Origin: Candidatus Abawacabacteria bacterium
GTDB taxonomy: Bacteria > Patescibacteriota > Gracilibacteria > RBG-16-42-10
DNA length: 34,713 bases
Assembly (NCBI GenBank): GCA_016207805.1
Contig: JACQZO010000006.1
Coordinates: forward strand, 1-34,713
Direction of reading: 5' to 3'
Shown here: one piece after another, positions 30,439-34,713 of the stretch
Layout: each line of letters opens with the position of its first letter
Position numbering within the stretch: position 1 is the stretch's first letter
Notes under the pieces: model-generated
Told to the model about the DNA's origin: nothing
Seen by the model: the letters and a program-made list of their open reading frames with translations, nothing else
Database searches by the model: none
Translations under genes and position numbers: made by a program

Positions 30439-31066
30439 TAGAAGATTAGTACCTGACGGAATAAAAGATCAATCAACGATTGAATACAATAAGTTGCTTG
30501 ATAGAATCGCTGAGCTGGATTTATCAACATTATTGGTTTATATCATTGATAATGTTAATGCATCCGCTTTGCCACATCTAGCTGAACAGTTTCATGTTAT
30601 GGGCAATGAAGGCTGGTTGCTGGCAGATACGGAAGCAAAAAAACGTTCACTGGTTAAAACTGCTATTGATAGACATCGCTACAAAGGCACAAAATATGCA
30701 ATATTACAAGTCTTGGAAGTTCTAAATATGGAAGGCGGAGTGCAAGAATGGTTCGAATACGCCGGAGATCCATATTATTTTAAGGTTTTTGTAAATCTTT
30801 TTGACCGTGGCTTGGATGATAATACTGCCAATTTACTGTTGAAGCTTATTGAAGAGCAAAAAAACGTCAGAAGCTGGCTAGATGTTTTAATTATATATCT
30901 TTCAAACCTTTCGTATATACATATTGGCTGTATTGCTCAAATTGGTGAAACAATTGAAATTTTACCATACAGTCTTGATGAATTAGAGATTAGTTATGAT
31001 GTTCCGAAAGTCGCTATCAATGTTAATTTAGGTGAAGTAATTACGATATATCCGGAGGCTGCATAA
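30431..31066 (+). CDS. I: gpI tail protein
   Basis: 211 aa, Tail_P2_I family. Start ATG 30431 with GAGG 6 bases upstream, overlapping J by 8 bases; the frame's earlier ATG at 30383 has no site. Signature: LLDRIAELDLSTLLVYIIDN, LPHLAEQFHVMGNEGWLLA, TAIDRHRYKGTKYAILQVLE. Connects the wedge to the fibre encoded next. This letter follows P2 usage and is unrelated to Mu protease I. Confidence 0.9.
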   Translation: MSDRRLVPDGIKDQSTIEYNKLLDRIAELDLSTLLVYIIDNVNASALPHLAEQFHVMGNEGWLLADTEAKKRSLVKTAIDRHRYKGTKYAILQVLEVLNMEGGVQEWFEYAGDPYYFKVFVNLFDRGLDDNTANLLLKLIEEQKNVRSWLDVLIIYLSNLSYIHIGCIAQIGETIEILPYSLDELEISYDVPKVAINVNLGEVITIYPEAA

Positions 31067-33475
31067 ATGTCAGAAAATTTTTATATGAAGTTAACAAATA
31101 TTGGGCTAGCTAAAATTGCAAATGCTGAAGTTACAGGTATTAAAGTACAAATAACAGAAGCTGCTGTAGGAGATGGAAATGGAGCTTATTATGAACCATC
31201 TCAAACTCAAACCGCTCTGGTCAATGAGGTTTGGCGAGGCTCTATTGAAACCGTAGAACTGCATCCTACAAATGAAAATCAGGTTGTTATTGAAGCTGCT
31301 ATTCCTCCTGAAGAAGGACCATTCTGGATTCGGGAACTTGGTTTATTTGATTCTGAAGGCGATATGGTTGCGGTCGGTAAAGTTCCAGCTTCTGAAAAAC
31401 CAGTTTATGATCAAGGCTCCACAAAAGATTTAAGATTAAAAGCAATATTGTCAGTAGAAAACGCAGATGTAATTCAAATTATAGTTGATCCGGCACTTGC
31501 CTGGGCCAGTCGGGATTATGTGGATGGCTTACCAAGAAGAGACTTAAAAATATTTAATGTTAACGATTATGAATATAATATTGCTAATACTCTTACCGCT
31601 GCGGGCGAAACATATTGTTATATTTATCATCCGCCTTATACTTATGCCCCTTCGGCAAATATTACTTATCCAGCTAATGTTGTGGCGGTATTTGCACCGG
31701 GAGCTATTCTTCAGCCAGCTACGGCTAAAATAGTTACATTTACAAATGATCCAATCTGGCAAGCTCCATTTATCGGCAGCAATGTAAGTCCAGTTTTTCA
31801 AAATCTGCTAGTTTTTAATCCTGATATGTTTATCGGCGCAGTCAAAGGTGGATTAGTCGATAGTACAGCCGCTTTTCAGAAAGCTATAGATACTGCAATT
31901 CTGCACGAAAATGCTGGTGTATATTTCACCGGCCATTATTTAGTTGGTAAATTAAAATTAAAAGCTGGATTAAAAATGGCTGGCGCTGGTTTACAAAGTC
32001 AATTAATCGCAAAAGAAGGAATAACCTTTGATGAAGGTGAAAGTTATGCAGGATTACTTTATACTACCGATAATGATACATTTGATAATGGTGTTTTAAG
32101 TGATTTTTATTTTAATTGCTCCAATTTACCAGTTGGGTTTTATGGTGTATTTGTTGAAAGTGCCAGTAACGCTATTTATCATAATCTCTATGGTTATAAT
32201 AGTGAGCAAACATTGCTTTGCCTCTGGCATCAAACCAATTGTATTATTGATAAAAATATAATGGATACAACCAGAGGCCAAACAGGCGGAGGTATAGGGG
32301 TTACTGCAAGTTCCGAAAATTGTATTATATCAAATAATTATATAAAAAATACTAATGATAGCTCTATAATGTATGTTGTTGATTCAACAAATGGCACGAT
32401 AGCAAATAACACAATTGACGGCACTGGTGCAAGTATTCATAAACCACCGGGTATTGATGTCTCAGGTGCAAGTAATGTAACTATTACTGGTAATGCCGTT
32501 CAAGGATGTACCTCTGCATATAGTTTAATAGATCAGGGTGAATATCCATCAACAAATATTACTGTATGCGGGAATACAGCAAATAATTGTACTTATGGTG
32601 TGCATAGTACCCCAGCATTAGGAGATCCTGCAACATATAGAGGTGGTTTTAATATTACTGGCAATACTTTCTACAATGTAAATAATTCAATAGTGTTATC
32701 TTCTGTTCAAAATTCATTAATAGCAGATAATGCGATTGTAGGTGCTGATAAAGCAATATGGATTATTGATTGTATAAATGTTAATCTGGCGAATAATGTT
32801 GGTCGTAATATACCGCCAGTTACTTATGTACGTGCGGATTCTACTTCTGGTCAGAACGTTTTAAATGTTGATGATGCCACCGTTGCAGTTAATGGTGACT
32901 ATATACTTATTGAACCAGGTACTGTTAGAGAAGAGGGTAAAGTAATACAATCCAGAGATACTGTCAATAATACTTTTACGTTGACAACTAATTTAACTTA
33001 CACTCATCAAGGCTCAGTCCACGGTGAGATTAGAGTGCTTAGGGGTACGGGAATTTGCCTTGGTTATAATGGTACTTCAGTATCCGATCTGATAAGCTTG
33101 TTAGGCAATAATATGTCTGGATATTTATATAACTACAGGAAACTTGGTACTGTAACCAATCTGAAGTGTAATCATAATGTCAATAATACTATTGCTAATG
33201 ATCATGATGCCTTTAGTGCAGATTATAACGGTCTAACTAAATTATTTATGGGAACTACTAATTTATGGATTTATGACGGAAACATTGTTTATAAAGATGG
33301 AACACCTTCAAATGGACTTGATGGTTATACTATCTTAAGTAATCAGCATGGTACAAGTGCAAATAGGCCATCAACGGCTCAAATAGGATATCTATATTTT
33401 GATACAACAATTGGTAAGCCCATCTGGATGAATTCACTCGGCCAATGGGTAGATGCTACTGGAACACAAGTTTAA
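31067..33475 (+). CDS. H: tail fibre/tailspike with beta-helix depolymerase-like core
   Basis: 802 aa. Residues 1-155 are the P2 gpH/DUF3751 collar domain (MKLTNIGLAKIANAEVTGIK, GPFWIRELGLFDSEGDMVAV) that anchors to the baseplate. From about 240 to 540 the chain is a right-handed parallel beta-helix, with repeating N-I-I-N-N-type turns (NCIISNNYIKNTNDSSIMYV, GTIANNTIDGTGA, NVTITGNAVQGCT), as in tailspikes that cut capsular or O-antigen sugars. The end (SNQHGTSANRPSTAQIGYLY, KPIWMNSLGQWVDAT) is a common fibre-tip domain. Starts right after I. Confidence 0.87.
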   Translation: MSENFYMKLTNIGLAKIANAEVTGIKVQITEAAVGDGNGAYYEPSQTQTALVNEVWRGSIETVELHPTNENQVVIEAAIPPEEGPFWIRELGLFDSEGDMVAVGKVPASEKPVYDQGSTKDLRLKAILSVENADVIQIIVDPALAWASRDYVDGLPRRDLKIFNVNDYEYNIANTLTAAGETYCYIYHPPYTYAPSANITYPANVVAVFAPGAILQPATAKIVTFTNDPIWQAPFIGSNVSPVFQNLLVFNPDMFIGAVKGGLVDSTAAFQKAIDTAILHENAGVYFTGHYLVGKLKLKAGLKMAGAGLQSQLIAKEGITFDEGESYAGLLYTTDNDTFDNGVLSDFYFNCSNLPVGFYGVFVESASNAIYHNLYGYNSEQTLLCLWHQTNCIIDKNIMDTTRGQTGGGIGVTASSENCIISNNYIKNTNDSSIMYVVDSTNGTIANNTIDGTGASIHKPPGIDVSGASNVTITGNAVQGCTSAYSLIDQGEYPSTNITVCGNTANNCTYGVHSTPALGDPATYRGGFNITGNTFYNVNNSIVLSSVQNSLIADNAIVGADKAIWIIDCINVNLANNVGRNIPPVTYVRADSTSGQNVLNVDDATVAVNGDYILIEPGTVREEGKVIQSRDTVNNTFTLTTNLTYTHQGSVHGEIRVLRGTGICLGYNGTSVSDLISLLGNNMSGYLYNYRKLGTVTNLKCNHNVNNTIANDHDAFSADYNGLTKLFMGTTNLWIYDGNIVYKDGTPSNGLDGYTILSNQHGTSANRPSTAQIGYLYFDTTIGKPIWMNSLGQWVDATGTQV

Positions 33476-33499
33476 TAAGTATAATTAGAAAGGATTTTT

Positions 33500-33814
33500 A
33501 TGATAATTACAAATACTGAAATAACTACTAAATTAGCTTATTCCCCAAACGTTTTAAGGCTTGATTATTTAAATCAAAGTATCACTGCTGATTGTTACCG
33601 TTGTCTAGTGCTTGAAGATAATAGTCTAGCTGATAGAGAAACTCTTATAATTGATCCCATAACAGGTGAAGATTTTGAAGCCATACGAAATTTTATACCA
33701 CCAGCTGGTGTAACAATAGGCGAAGTTCTAGAATTTTTAGTTTATAGTCGATTTGTTGCAAAAGATAATAGTTTCCCTATTTCTCCTGAACTTTTAGCTA
33801 AATTTCAGCAATAA
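33500..33814 (+). CDS. hypothetical protein downstream of the fibre, 104 aa
   Basis: Not recognised with certainty. AGAAAGGATTTTT precedes ATG. It starts MIITNTEITTKLAYSPNVLR, with a beta-rich first half and a helical end. The position just after a fibre suggests an assembly chaperone or second tip protein, but no fibre-assembly motif is visible. Confidence 0.65.
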   Translation: MIITNTEITTKLAYSPNVLRLDYLNQSITADCYRCLVLEDNSLADRETLIIDPITGEDFEAIRNFIPPAGVTIGEVLEFLVYSRFVAKDNSFPISPELLAKFQQ

Positions 33815-33837
33815 AATTAATTAGGGAGATGAGTATT

Positions 33838-34524
33838 ATGACAATTAATCCAACCATTAAAGAACTTGTAAAACTGTATCAAATCTATCTTCAAACAAAA
33901 GCTAACACTGATAAAGCTTTAAATGATTTAACTTTTGCTATCTGCAAACTTGAAACCGCACCTGATAATGAAGCTACGATTAAAGAAACAATTAAATTAT
34001 TTAATGTTTTAGATGTAGCGTTAGATAATAATAATGCAATTTACAATAGTGTTGAATATGCAATTATGCAGTTAGGTAAAAAATTCAAACCATCGATTCA
34101 AAACAAAAATAGTATGATCTGGCCGATGGAAGGCGTAAAAGGATCACTTTTTGGGGAGAAAAGAAGGAATTCTAAAGGGCAAGTTTATTATCATACTGGC
34201 CAGGATATAAAAAATGTGCCAGCTACAGATAAAACACCAATTGTTGCAGCAGCGATGGGAACAGTAATATTCGCAGACATGGGCACAAATACGAACCACC
34301 ACAATGGATACGGTTATTGTGTAGACATCAATCATGGTTGTGGTTTAGTCACACGTTATGGCCATTGCTCAGTATTGTTTGTAAAAACGGGTGATAAAGT
34401 TATTCCAGGGCAAAAAATAGCAATAGTCGGCTCAACGGGTCATTCCACCGGTCCGCATCTACATTGGGAAGTTATTGTTGATGGCAAGCCAGTAAATCCT
34501 CTACCTTATTTACCTTCTCGTTAA
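33838..34524 (+). CDS. M23-family zinc peptidase, probable endolysin
   Basis: 228 aa from ATG 33838 (GGAG 9 bases upstream; ATG 33829 overlaps the site). The C-terminal LytM/M23 domain has the complete metal set: H119-x3-D123 in YHTGQDIKN and H207-L-H209 in GPHLHWE, with the GHCSVLFVKTGDKVIPGQKI core. The N-terminal 90 residues are helical and unassigned. No signal peptide is visible, so export would need a holin. It could instead be a virion-associated wall hydrolase, but its position as last gene of the late unit suits lysis. Confidence 0.85.
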   Translation: MTINPTIKELVKLYQIYLQTKANTDKALNDLTFAICKLETAPDNEATIKETIKLFNVLDVALDNNNAIYNSVEYAIMQLGKKFKPSIQNKNSMIWPMEGVKGSLFGEKRRNSKGQVYYHTGQDIKNVPATDKTPIVAAAMGTVIFADMGTNTNHHNGYGYCVDINHGCGLVTRYGHCSVLFVKTGDKVIPGQKIAIVGSTGHSTGPHLHWEVIVDGKPVNPLPYLPSR

Positions 34525-34530
34525 ATACGA

Positions 34531-34566
34531 TTTAAAGGGCGTTTAAATGCCCTTTAAATTCGCTTT
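34531..34566 (+). terminator. intrinsic terminator of the late rightward unit
   Basis: TTTAAAGGGC and GCCCTTTAAA pair perfectly (10 bp, 8-nt loop), followed by TTCGCTTTTATTTG. It starts 6 bases after the stop codon of the peptidase. The remaining 34567-34713 is AT-rich and shows no gene; it should contain or approach the right phage end, but no end repeats can be recognised against the left side. Confidence 0.8.
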
Positions 34567-34713
34567 TATTTGTATTAACATTTTGAAATTGGCTTGTCTA
34601 TCAGTTTAGAGATAGGATTGTAAAATGTATTCTAGAATTTATTACTGATATAATGAGATAAGGCAAAGTTTTTAGCCTATATTTCTGAAAATCCAAAAGT
34701 GTCAAACCATCTG

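Noticed and set aside
34567..34713. Right attachment end with Mu-type R sites
   Set aside because: No repeated end motif could be matched to the left side, which appears to start outside the window, so no end can be called.

Overview
This window is almost all of a Mu-like transposable phage or prophage of a low-GC (roughly 37-40% by eye) bacterium. The identification rests on a DDE transposase of the MuA type, a MuB-type AAA+ ATPase, a Gam end-binding protein, a GemA/gp16 protein and a Mu-type head set (small and large terminase, DUF935 portal, gpF, gpG). A contractile tail follows. The baseplate and tail-spike genes follow P2 order (U, X, D, V, W, J, I, H) rather than Mu's own set, so the phage is a Mu/P2 mosaic. 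Contractile-tailed phages of this type infect Gram-negative cells. I cannot name the host. No rRNA, tRNA or CRISPR array was seen.

Layout. Positions 1-8.7 kb (+ strand) hold the early and middle genes: transposase A, ATPase B, gp16, small unknown genes, gam, a Mor-like activator, a STAS-like protein, a ribbon-helix-helix protein and an AntA-type antirepressor, ended by strong hairpins near 8.8 kb. Positions 9.0-15.7 kb (- strand) hold the packaging block, which reads right to left: a membrane-anchored coiled-coil protein, a small protein, small and large terminase, portal, a Cys-rich mini-protein, gpF with a nuclease-like tail domain, gpG and two small genes. A roughly 200-bp divergent control region with a dyad sits at 15.73-15.94 kb. 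Positions 15.9-34.5 kb (+ strand) hold a holin-like protein, protease with nested scaffold, major capsid, cement protein, gp36, gp37, sheath, tube, tail chaperone with a likely -1 frameshift, tape measure, baseplate, a collagen/lectin-bearing spike, a beta-helix tail fibre and an M23 peptidase, followed by a terminator. The repressor, and probably the left attachment end, lie left of the window.

How it works together. A and B would carry out replicative transposition, Gam protects DNA ends, and the Mor-like protein and small DNA-binding proteins are candidates for switching on the divergent late promoters. The two late transcripts build the packaging motor and portal on one side, and capsid plus tail on the other. 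The M23 enzyme and the two small membrane proteins flanking the divergent promoter are the candidates for lysis.

The most unusual content is non-coding. There are three families of palindromic or tandem repeats lodged between or inside phage genes. Two of these families show compensating stem changes between copies, and one carries a stop codon in its hairpin loop. There is also a compact four-helix structured RNA candidate (about 10074-10174) with a TATAAT box before it and a T-run after it, lying on the strand opposite to its flanking genes.
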